Assembly: GCA_910589035.1 (NCBI GenBank)
Contig: CAJUSI010000018.1
Coordinates: 1-5,077 of the forward strand
Reading direction: 5' to 3'
DNA from: an uncultured Acetatifactor sp.
GTDB taxonomy: Bacteria > Bacillota > Clostridia > Lachnospirales > Lachnospiraceae
DNA length: 5,077 bases
Shown: piece by piece, positions 1 through 5,077 of the stretch
Layout: each line of letters begins with the position of its first letter
Position numbering within the stretch: the first letter of the stretch is position 1
Made by a program: the position numbers and the translations under genes
Notes under the pieces: model-generated
The model's database searches: none
Seen by the model: the letters and a program-made list of their open reading frames with translations, nothing else
Told to the model about the DNA's origin: nothing

Positions 1-98
1 CATGATCGACTCCGGCTCGCTGATCGCGTCGTCGTCGAGCAGCAGCGTGTAGTCGCTTTTGCCGGCCTTCACCGTTTCGTACATGCCGCGCGCGAACC
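1..98 (-). pseudogene. Fragment of a GlfT2-like galactofuranosyltransferase, foreign to the rest of the window
   Basis: Read on the minus strand in the frame whose last codon is bases 1-3, this stretch gives an uninterrupted peptide of about 32 residues: FARGMYETVKAGKSDY followed by TLLLDDDAISEPESIM. The FARG block and the LLLDDD...EPE block (a metal-binding DDD motif) are what I recognise from GlfT2-type GT2 galactofuranosyltransferases of actinobacteria such as Bifidobacterium, which add UDP-derived galactofuranose to cell-surface glycans. In that family the Phe is normally preceded by a Gly-Gly run; here it is preceded by Trp and then a stop, so homology ends at about base 97-98, where the ABC transporter sequence begins. 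By my count 62 of 98 bases are G or C, richer than the flanking DNA. The gene would continue off the left edge. Family call is from memory of motifs over a short span; the abrupt break itself is clear. Confidence 0.6.
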
Positions 99-1004
99 AT
101 TATGAACGAATTCCAGCGGTTTTCCGCCGCCTCCGACAAGGTTATGGAAATCTATTATTCCCAGCCGGAGATTGTGGATAGGCCGGGGGCCATTGACAGG
201 CCGGAGCGCTTTCAAGGCCGTATTGAATTTAAGAATGTCAGTTTCCAGTATGCGGACGGCAAGCTGCCCATTCTGCGGAATGTGAGTTTTACTGCTGAGC
301 CGGGAGAAACGATCGCCATTATGGGAGAGACCGGATGCGGTAAAACCTCCCTGATTCAGTTGATTCCCAGGTTTTACGAACCCACGGAGGGGGAGGTGCT
401 GGTGGACGGTATTGCGGTGCAGGATATGAAGCTGCGTCAACTGCGCGGCAATATAGGCCTGGCCACCCAGGATGTGCTCCTGTATTCCGACTCCATAGAC
501 GGTAATATCGCTTTCGGAGACAGCCATATCACTCCGGAGCAGGTGGTAAAATTCGCCAGATATTCGGCGGCCTCGGACTTTATCGCCCGTATGCCCGAAG
601 GGTATGACACCATCGTGGGAGAGCGCGGGGTGGGACTCTCCGGCGGCCAGAAGCAGCGTATCTCCCTGGCCAGGGCCCTGGCGGTGCGTCCGGCTATATT
701 GATTCTGGACGATACCACTTCGGCGGTGGATATGGAGACGGAGAAGCAGATTCAGCACAGCTTAAATGAATTGGATTTTCCCTGTACCAAGATCATCATT
801 GCCCAGCGGATATCCACTACGAAATACGCGGATAAGATATTGGTGCTCCAGGACGGCCGTATTACGGAATCCGGCAGCCACGAGGAATTGATTGCGAAGA
901 AAGGCTATTATTACCAGGTAGTGCAGTTGCAGACCGGACAGCAGATTTCCGAACAGAGTCGGGACGTCAGCGGGGCCTATGCGGAATGCGGTAAGGAGGT
1001 GTAG
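99..1004 (+). CDS. ABC exporter half-transporter, degenerate-site subunit, 5'-truncated (linker and ATP-binding domain)
   Basis: This is the NBD-bearing part of a heterodimeric ABC exporter subunit that would hydrolyse ATP to drive export across the inner membrane. The ATG at 102 gives 300 aa, but it is probably an internal Met: MNEFQRFSAASDK matches the end of transmembrane helix 6 and the linker of such proteins, no ribosome binding site precedes it, and the whole six-helix membrane domain (roughly 300 residues) is absent because foreign sequence starts at about base 98. Counting from that Met: Walker A GETGCGKT at 75-82, Q-loop Gln123, canonical signature LSGGQ at 179-183, Walker B ILILDD at 199-204, D-loop SAVD at 207-210. 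Asp204 replaces the catalytic Glu and Gln235 (IIIAQR) replaces the switch His, the hallmark of the non-hydrolysing subunit of BmrCD/TM287-288-type exporters. Its stop lies 2 bases before the next gene's ATG, so the two are an operon. Substrate unknown; drugs or peptides are usual for the family. Confidence 0.9.
   Translation: MMNEFQRFSAASDKVMEIYYSQPEIVDRPGAIDRPERFQGRIEFKNVSFQYADGKLPILRNVSFTAEPGETIAIMGETGCGKTSLIQLIPRFYEPTEGEVLVDGIAVQDMKLRQLRGNIGLATQDVLLYSDSIDGNIAFGDSHITPEQVVKFARYSAASDFIARMPEGYDTIVGERGVGLSGGQKQRISLARALAVRPAILILDDTTSAVDMETEKQIQHSLNELDFPCTKIIIAQRISTTKYADKILVLQDGRITESGSHEELIAKKGYYYQVVQLQTGQQISEQSRDVSGAYAECGKEV
993..1000 (+). promoter_or_regulatory. Strong ribosome binding site for the second exporter gene
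   Basis: AAGGAGGT, a full anti-16S match, sits inside the last codons of the upstream gene and 6 bases before the ATG at 1007. It fixes the start of the 593-aa exporter gene and makes translational coupling between the two subunits likely. Confidence 0.85.
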
Positions 1005-1006
1005 AG

Positions 1007-2788
1007 ATGGCCAGAAGAAATACATACCGGGAGGATGAGGTGCTGGAAACCCCCTTTGACTTCCATCATTTACTCCGGGCTTCGGTTTATATCAAAAAAT
1101 ACAGCGGAAGGATGCTTCTTGCCTTCATTCTGAGCGCCATCGGCGGCATCACGGCTCTGTTTGGCCCCATGCTGACGCAGAAAGCGCTGGACGAGGCGAT
1201 CCCCGATAAAAATGTACATATGCTGGTGACTCTGGTGCTGGTGCTGGTGGGTACATTTGCAGTCAGTGTGTTTTTCACCACTGTACGTTCCAGGATTATG
1301 GTAAAAGTGGGCCAGGGCATTATCTACGATATCCGCAAAGATTTGTTTGCCCATTTGCAGAAACTGCCTTTTCAGTACTATGATGACAGACCCCATGGGA
1401 AAATCCTGATCCGGGTGGTAAACTATGTGAATTCCGTGTCGGATATGCTGTCCAACGGGCTGATCAATGTGGTACTGGAGATATTGAACCTGATCTTTAT
1501 CGTGATATTTATGTTTTTGGTGGATGTAAAGCTGTCCCTGGTGGTTCTGGCAGGCGTGCCCATTCTTGCGGCATTTATGCTGTATATGAAGAAGCGCCAG
1601 AGAAAGGCCTGGCAGCAGGTGTCCAACAAGAACTCCAACCTGAATGCCTATCTGCAGGAGAATATTGTGGGAGCCCGCATCACCCAGATTTTTGTCCGGG
1701 AAGATGAGAATGTGGAGACCTTCGGTATCTTGGCGGACCGCTGCCGCAAGGCCTGGATGCAGGCGGTGAAATTCAGTAATCTGGTGTGGCCCGGCATCGA
1801 CAATATCTCCGTGTGGGTCAGGGCGGCGGTGTTTATCGTGGGGCTGCTGGTCATGGGTCCGGAAAATGTGAAGCTGGGCGTGATCGTGGCGATTACCTCC
1901 TATGCTTCCAGATTCTGGCAGCCCATTATGAACCTGGGCAATATTTTTAACAATTTCATCAACAATATTGCCTATCTGGAGCGTATTTTCGAGACCATGG
2001 ATGAACCGGTGACGGTGGCAGACGCAGAGGACGCCATCCAGATGCCGCCCATCAAGGGCCGGGTGACTTTCGAGCATGTGACCTTCGCTTACGAGGAGGG
2101 GAAAGATGTGTTGAAAGACCTGTCCTTTACTGTGGAGCCCGGTGAGAGCGTGGCATTGGTGGGACCCACCGGCGCAGGCAAGAGCACCATCGTGAATCTG
2201 GTATCCCGATTCTACAATGTGAACCAGGGCCGGGTGCTCATCGACGGACAGGACATCTCCCAGGTGACTCTGGAATCCCTGCGCTCCCAGATGGGAATTA
2301 TGCTGCAGGACAGCTTTATCTTCTCAGGGACCATCGAGGACAATATCCGTTATGGCAAGCTGGATGCCACCATGGAGGAGATTCAGCGGGCCAGCGAGAC
2401 AGTGTGCGCGGATGCCTTTATCAGCCGTATGCAGGACGGTTATCAGACGGAGGTGAAGGAGCGGGGCTCTCTGCTGTCCCAGGGGCAGAAGCAGTTGATC
2501 TCCTTTGCCAGAACACTGCTGTCAGATCCCTCCATCCTGGTACTGGACGAGGCCACTTCCAGCATTGACGTGCAGACTGAGCGGGCGCTGCAGCAGGGCC
2601 TGAACGCCATGCTGCAGGGCAGGACTTCCTTTATCATCGCTCATCGTCTGTCCACCATCAAGAACTGTGACAAGATTATGTACATTGATCAGGGGGGTAT
2701 CATGGAGTGTGGCACCCATGAGGAACTGATGGCAAAGCGAGGGTATTATTACAGGCTGTATACGGCACAGATGGAGGATATCGCATAG
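1007..2788 (+). CDS. ABC exporter half-transporter, catalytic subunit (membrane domain plus ATP-binding domain)
   Basis: A complete 593-aa type IV ABC exporter subunit, of normal length, that would pair with the upstream gene product to pump a hydrophobic or peptide substrate outward. The N-terminal half carries about six hydrophobic segments, near residues 36-54, 72-91, 152-171, 176-194, 268-285 and 289-315 (the last weakly hydrophobic). The NBD starts near residue 350: Walker A GPTGAGKST 386-394, Q-loop Gln434, TEVKERG X-loop 481-487, signature 490-494, Walker B ILVLDE 510-515 with catalytic Glu515, D-loop SSID 518-521, and switch His546 (IIAHR). The signature reads LSQGQ instead of LSGGQ. 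Because each ATP site uses the Walker motifs of one NBD and the signature of the other, this deviant signature pairs with the Asp/Gln-altered motifs of the first subunit to make the degenerate site, while this subunit's Glu and His with the partner's LSGGQ make the active one. A terminator follows. BmrD/LmrD-like by architecture; substrate cannot be read from sequence. Confidence 0.95.
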   Translation: MARRNTYREDEVLETPFDFHHLLRASVYIKKYSGRMLLAFILSAIGGITALFGPMLTQKALDEAIPDKNVHMLVTLVLVLVGTFAVSVFFTTVRSRIMVKVGQGIIYDIRKDLFAHLQKLPFQYYDDRPHGKILIRVVNYVNSVSDMLSNGLINVVLEILNLIFIVIFMFLVDVKLSLVVLAGVPILAAFMLYMKKRQRKAWQQVSNKNSNLNAYLQENIVGARITQIFVREDENVETFGILADRCRKAWMQAVKFSNLVWPGIDNISVWVRAAVFIVGLLVMGPENVKLGVIVAITSYASRFWQPIMNLGNIFNNFINNIAYLERIFETMDEPVTVADAEDAIQMPPIKGRVTFEHVTFAYEEGKDVLKDLSFTVEPGESVALVGPTGAGKSTIVNLVSRFYNVNQGRVLIDGQDISQVTLESLRSQMGIMLQDSFIFSGTIEDNIRYGKLDATMEEIQRASETVCADAFISRMQDGYQTEVKERGSLLSQGQKQLISFARTLLSDPSILVLDEATSSIDVQTERALQQGLNAMLQGRTSFIIAHRLSTIKNCDKIMYIDQGGIMECGTHEELMAKRGYYYRLYTAQMEDIA

Positions 2789-2810
2789 CGTCAGTCATTG
2801 ATATATAAGG

Positions 2811-2853
2811 CGGCAATGGTAGATTCGGGAAGGAATTTGCCATTGCCGTTTTT
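2811..2853 (+). terminator. Rho-independent terminator of the exporter operon
   Basis: A perfect 9-bp inverted repeat, CGGCAATGG (2811-2819) and CCATTGCCG (2840-2848), encloses a 20-base loop and is followed at once by TTTTT (2849-2853). It begins 22 bases after the exporter stop codon, the expected place. The loop is longer than usual, so efficiency is uncertain. Confidence 0.8.
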
Positions 2854-2870
2854 ATATTAAAAGCGTAAGG

Positions 2871-2899
2871 TTTACTTTCACGGGAAAATGGGGTAAAAT
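2871..2899 (+). promoter_or_regulatory. Sigma-A-type promoter for the response-regulator locus
   Basis: TTTACT (2871-2876) and TAAAAT (2894-2899) are separated by exactly 17 bases. They match the consensus TTGACA and TATAAT at 4 of 6 and 5 of 6 positions. The site lies just after the terminator and would start transcription near 2906, leaving a leader of about 100 bases before the regulator start. No experimental support; called from consensus, spacing and position. Confidence 0.6.
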
Positions 2900-2962
2900 A
2901 AGCTGTAATTGCACAGGAGTGCTGCGCAAAGTCAATGGGCCCGACGGAAGTGATATCCGATA

Positions 2963-2983
2963 GAATACGGGGACGGCGTATTC
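2963..2983 (+). promoter_or_regulatory. Leader hairpin just upstream of the regulator start
   Basis: GAATACG (2963-2969) and CGTATTC (2977-2983) form a perfect 7-bp inverted repeat around a 7-base loop. There is no following T-run, so it is not a terminator. It ends 4 bases before the likely ribosome binding site AGAGGTG (2987-2993). It could be a leader structure affecting translation, or a dyad operator for a DNA-binding protein; the sequence does not decide between them. Confidence 0.4.
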
Positions 2984-3004
2984 ATAAGAGGTGACAGTAA
3001 GAAA

Positions 3005-3065
3005 ATGGAAGGAAAAATGAAGATAGCCGTGGTGGAGGACGAAAAAGTGCACGCCGCCGTTCTAG
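3005..3065 (+). pseudogene. N-terminal stub of a response regulator receiver domain
   Basis: The first codons read as the beginning of a CheY-like receiver domain: MKIAVVEDE from the ATG at 3017, or with four extra residues (MEGK) from the in-frame ATG at 3005. AGAGGTG at 2987-2993 could serve the first start and GGAAGG at 3007-3012 the second; the MKI start fits the family better. The acidic pair ED of the metal site is present. After about residue 16 the reading frame ceases to resemble a receiver. The next recognisable receiver sequence is in another frame, from 3066, and corresponds to the far end of the domain. Roughly 65-70 residues, including the phospho-acceptor Asp, are missing. The stub's own frame runs on to 3205 as meaningless protein, so no working regulator can be made from this start. 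Confidence 0.75.
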
Positions 3066-3422
3066 GTGGAAGCCCTGCACTATCTGATCAAACCTGTGGA
3101 CCCGGTGAAGATCGGATCCTGCATGGAACGGGTTTTCACACGTTTCCGGGAACAGGAAAAACGGGAGGCGATTTTGACGGAGGCCAGGGAACTGGTGGGC
3201 AGTGAGAAAAGCAATCGCATAACGCTGCGGCTTATGCCGGAGGAAGCGTTCTGCTCCTGCCACAGATCCTATCTGGTAAATTTGCTCTATGTGTCGCATC
3301 TGGAGAAGGAGGCGGTGATTCTGGACGACGGGAGGCAGATTCCTCTGAGCAGAAAAAACAGTAAAGATGTAAATCGGGCTTTTATCCGTTTCTACAGCAA
3401 AAAGAAAACAGAGGGTTACTAA
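3066..3422 (+). pseudogene. C-terminal remnant of a LytTR-family response regulator with an internal gap
   Basis: From GTG at 3066 an open frame of 118 residues carries the end of a receiver domain (VEALHYLIKPVDP, with the conserved Lys-Pro at residues 9-10), a coiled linker, and a LytTR DNA-binding domain starting near residue 51. The LytTR core CHRSYLVNL is at 65-73 and IPLSRKN at 92-98, both diagnostic. Between ITLR (52-55) and LMPEEAF (56-62) a normal LytTR domain would have about 35-40 more residues; they are missing, with the frame kept. A TAG (3063-3065) immediately precedes the GTG and no good ribosome binding site is seen, so translation here is doubtful. LytTR regulators normally bind paired repeats to activate peptide, cell-wall or exporter genes. 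The histidine-kinase start follows after 2 bases, the usual operon order. As it stands it should be inactive. Confidence 0.8.
3411..3415 (+). promoter_or_regulatory. Ribosome binding site for the kinase-ABC fusion frame
   Basis: GAGGG lies 9 bases before the ATG at 3425 and overlaps the last codons of the regulator remnant. It supports 3425 as the real start of the former histidine-kinase gene. Confidence 0.5.
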
Positions 3423-3424
3423 GA

Positions 3425-4000
3425 ATGCATTACGGACTGGTGATTGTTTTGGGAATCGGAGGAGTCATCCTGCTTACATTCCTGTGCTGCGCCCTGTTCA
3501 TGTGGCTGATGAATCGGCGGATGGCGGCTATTCAGAGTGATCTGGCGGAAAAGCATTATGAAGAGGTGGAGAATATGTACCAGCAGATGTGGGGCTGGAG
3601 ACATGGCGGAATAGAAAGCCTGATCGGCAAAGGCTTTGATGAGGAAGGCATTCTCTTTTCAGGGGGAGAGCGGCAGAAAATCGCCATTGCCAGGGCTTTG
3701 TATAAGGACTCTCCGTTTATCCTGCTGGATGAGCCCACCGCTGCCCTGGACCCGGTTGCGGAGTATGAGGTATACTCCGCCTTTGATGAGATGGTGCAGG
3801 GCAAAACGGCCATCTATATCAGCCACAGGCTTTCCTCCTGCCGTTTCTGCGACGATATCGTGGTGTTTGACCAGGGAGAGGCGGTACAGCGGGGGAGCCA
3901 CGGGGCCCTGATGGCGGACCGGGAAGGGCTGTATTACGCTTTGTATACAGCCCAGGCCCAGTATTATGAAAGCAACGCAGGACAAAAGGCGGAATGCTGA
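3425..4000 (+). CDS. Fusion frame: sensor histidine kinase N-terminus joined to the C-terminal half of an ABC exporter ATP-binding domain
   Basis: The 191-aa frame is two unrelated gene ends. Residues 1-60 are the start of a GHKL-type sensor kinase: one membrane helix (about 4-28), the basic stop-transfer NRR, a helical stretch, then MWGWRH, whose His60 fits the phospho-acceptor of the usual WRHDxxNH box. The box stops right at that His (codon 3602-3604). From residue 61 the sequence is the last 130 or so residues of an ABC exporter NBD: GIESLIGKG, signature FSGGE 78-82, Walker B FILLDE 98-103, D-loop AALD 106-109, switch His134 (IYISHR), and the family C-terminus ending AQAQYY. Missing are the kinase dimerisation and ATP-binding domain and the ABC membrane domain, Walker A and Q-loop, so neither enzyme activity is possible. 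It is probably a deletion or assembly join of a kinase gene and the exporter gene next to it. The ABC part is clearly diverged from the two exporters upstream (FSGGE, not LSGGQ or LSQGQ). Confidence 0.8.
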   Translation: MHYGLVIVLGIGGVILLTFLCCALFMWLMNRRMAAIQSDLAEKHYEEVENMYQQMWGWRHGGIESLIGKGFDEEGILFSGGERQKIAIARALYKDSPFILLDEPTAALDPVAEYEVYSAFDEMVQGKTAIYISHRLSSCRFCDDIVVFDQGEAVQRGSHGALMADREGLYYALYTAQAQYYESNAGQKAEC

Positions 4001-4016
4001 CGGTTCATTTCACAGA

Positions 4017-5077
4017 CTAGTTCAGCCGGAATTTGCGCACCAGATTATTCATCAGCAGGGACTGTTTAGACAGTTCCTGCGAAGTGGCGGCGCTCTCCAC
4101 CGAAGTGGAGGAGGTATCCTGGACTACGGAGGAAATCTGGTTAATTCCATCTGTAACCTGGGAAATGGCTTCGGTCTGACTCTCCACGGCCTCTACCACC
4201 ACATTCATTTTAACGGATACATTCTGGGCTATGGAATTTGCCTTATTCAATGACTCCGTTACTCTGCTCACGACCTGGCTGCCCTCCATTACGGTGGCAA
4301 TAGAGCTTTCAATGAGTTCTTTGGTGGCTTTGGCAGCTTCGTCGGATTCGGAAGCCAGACTGCGCACTTCACTGGACACCACGGCAAAGCCTTTTCCGGC
4401 ACTGCCCGCCCGCGCGGCTTCCACAGAGGCGTTAAGGGCCAATATATTGGTCTGAAAAGCAATACTTTCTATGGTGCTGATGATTTTGCTGATTTCCGCG
4501 GAGGAGTTGGAGATTTTCTCCATTGCGCTGTTCAGTTCCCTGACATAGTCAACGCTGATCCCCAGCTGCGCGTCAGCCTGATTCGCAAAGAGTCCCGCTT
4601 CCTCCGCCGCTGCCGCAGTCTGCCGGGCATTCTGCGCAATACCGGTCACAGTGGAGGAAAGTTCATGGATGGCGCTGGCCTGTTCTGTGGCTCCTTGGCT
4701 CAGGGACTGGGCTCCCGTGGATACCTGACCGGCGCTGGAGGCCACCGTTTCGGCGGATTGGCTGATCTGAAGGAGCGTATCTTTCAGGGAACCGTGGATT
4801 GCCTTCATGGATTTTTCGATGGCCACAAAATCTCCCCAGTATGTGCGGGTGATATTTTCGCGGAAATCCCCCTGTCCCATCTTGCCCAGATGGTGGGACA
4901 CATCCTGCACTACATCATTCAGGCGGTGCAAGGTGGTATCCAGAGCCTTTGTCAACTCGGCAGTCTCATCCCGGGACCTTACCACCGGGGAGGCGGTATG
5001 TAAATCACCCTCGGCCAGCTTTTCCAGCCGGAGGACACAGGCGCGGATCGGGCCGGAGATGGATCTTCCCACCAACA
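4017..5077 (-). CDS. Methyl-accepting chemotaxis protein, cytoplasmic part (N-terminus beyond window)
   Basis: This chemoreceptor passes a sensed signal to CheA/CheW and so controls flagellar motion. The 352 visible residues run off the right edge; no true start is seen, and the TTG at 5073-5075 is internal. Numbering from that codon: a HAMP domain lies at about 5-55 (ISGP...LEKLAEGDL...DETAELTKALD), then a second HAMP-like or linker segment at about 56-95 (LGKMGQGDF), then a long antiparallel coiled coil. The hairpin tip, the kinase-binding part, is at about 205-240 (IAFQTNILALNASVEAARAG, then KGFAVVSSEVRSLA). The end NLVRKFRLN is typical, with no C-terminal pentapeptide for CheR/CheB docking. 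The sensory domain and membrane helices would be upstream, outside the window. No frame break is seen. Its stop (TAG, read from 4019 to 4017) faces the fusion frame's stop with 16 bases between and no hairpin. Confidence 0.95.
   Translation of the reverse strand, partial: LVGRSISGPIRACVLRLEKLAEGDLHTASPVVRSRDETAELTKALDTTLHRLNDVVQDVSHHLGKMGQGDFRENITRTYWGDFVAIEKSMKAIHGSLKDTLLQISQSAETVASSAGQVSTGAQSLSQGATEQASAIHELSSTVTGIAQNARQTAAAAEEAGLFANQADAQLGISVDYVRELNSAMEKISNSSAEISKIISTIESIAFQTNILALNASVEAARAGSAGKGFAVVSSEVRSLASESDEAAKATKELIESSIATVMEGSQVVSRVTESLNKANSIAQNVSVKMNVVVEAVESQTEAISQVTDGINQISSVVQDTSSTSVESAATSQELSKQSLLMNNLVRKFRLN

Noticed and set aside
69..758. Long minus-strand open frame (229 aa) opposite the first exporter gene
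   Set aside because: It is antisense to a strongly conserved NBD, shows no recognisable domain, and arises from codon bias of the plus strand.
1070..2077. Minus-strand open frame of 335 aa rich in His and Gln
   Set aside because: It is the complement of the exporter membrane domain; the His/Gln richness is the reverse complement of Val, Met and Leu codons.
2993..3001. GACAGTAAG resembles an AgrA/LytTR half-site (ACAGTTAAG)
   Set aside because: Only one imperfect copy, with no second repeat at the usual 12-13 base spacing, and it overlaps the ribosome binding site region.
3605..4000. Possibility that the ABC fragment is a recombined copy of the upstream exporter NBD
   Set aside because: Signature (FSGGE), Walker B (LLDEPTAALD) and C-terminus differ clearly from both upstream NBDs, so it comes from a different exporter subfamily.
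3966..5003. Plus-strand open frames opposite the chemoreceptor
   Set aside because: They are shadows of the chemoreceptor coding strand, whose protein has unmistakable conserved motifs; the plus-strand products have none.
1..5077. CRISPR arrays, tRNA/rRNA genes, insertion sequences or long direct repeats
   Set aside because: None seen on either strand by reading; no transposase motifs or spaced repeats, including at the junctions.

Overview
The window reads as a piece of gut Clostridia DNA, most likely Lachnospiraceae. This rests on moderately GC-rich coding sequence, strong AAGGAGGT-type ribosome binding sites, heterodimeric ABC exporters, a LytTR/GHKL-type two-component locus, and the wording of the chemoreceptor. 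The assignment is inferred from protein style, not from a marker gene.

Layout. (1) Bases 1 to about 98 do not belong with the rest. They are about 63% GC and, on the minus strand, encode a fragment of an actinobacterial-looking (Bifidobacterium-like) galactofuranosyltransferase, which stops abruptly inside a conserved motif. (2) From about base 99 to 2788 there is a two-gene ABC exporter operon on the plus strand. The first gene has lost its membrane domain to the junction and keeps only the linker and nucleotide-binding domain (NBD). The second is complete (593 aa). Together they form the classic asymmetric heterodimer: NBD1 has the degenerate Walker B (Asp for Glu) and Gln for the switch His, and NBD2 has the deviant LSQGQ signature. 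(3) A terminator, a sigma-A-like promoter and a leader hairpin occupy 2789-3004. (4) From 3005 to 4000 lies a collapsed regulator/kinase/exporter locus. It holds the start and end of a LytTR response regulator with most of the receiver and part of the DNA-binding domain gone, then the first 60 residues of a sensor histidine kinase, ending exactly at its phospho-acceptor His, joined in frame to the C-terminal half of an ABC exporter NBD. (5) A convergent methyl-accepting chemotaxis protein on the minus strand (4017 to the window end) is intact as far as visible and runs off the edge.

How it fits together. The first two genes would make one multidrug- or peptide-type exporter. The regulator/kinase/ABC block looks like what was once a signal-responsive operon (LytTR regulator, kinase, exporter). 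The retained pieces still read as clean coding sequence with conserved motifs, yet at least three separate internal losses occur within 1 kb, and a foreign 98-bp end is attached. The simplest explanation is a mis-assembled or gap-collapsed metagenomic contig. Recent genuine deletions are the alternative. I see no convincing new biological system; the one candidate novelty, the kinase-ABC fusion, lacks both catalytic cores.
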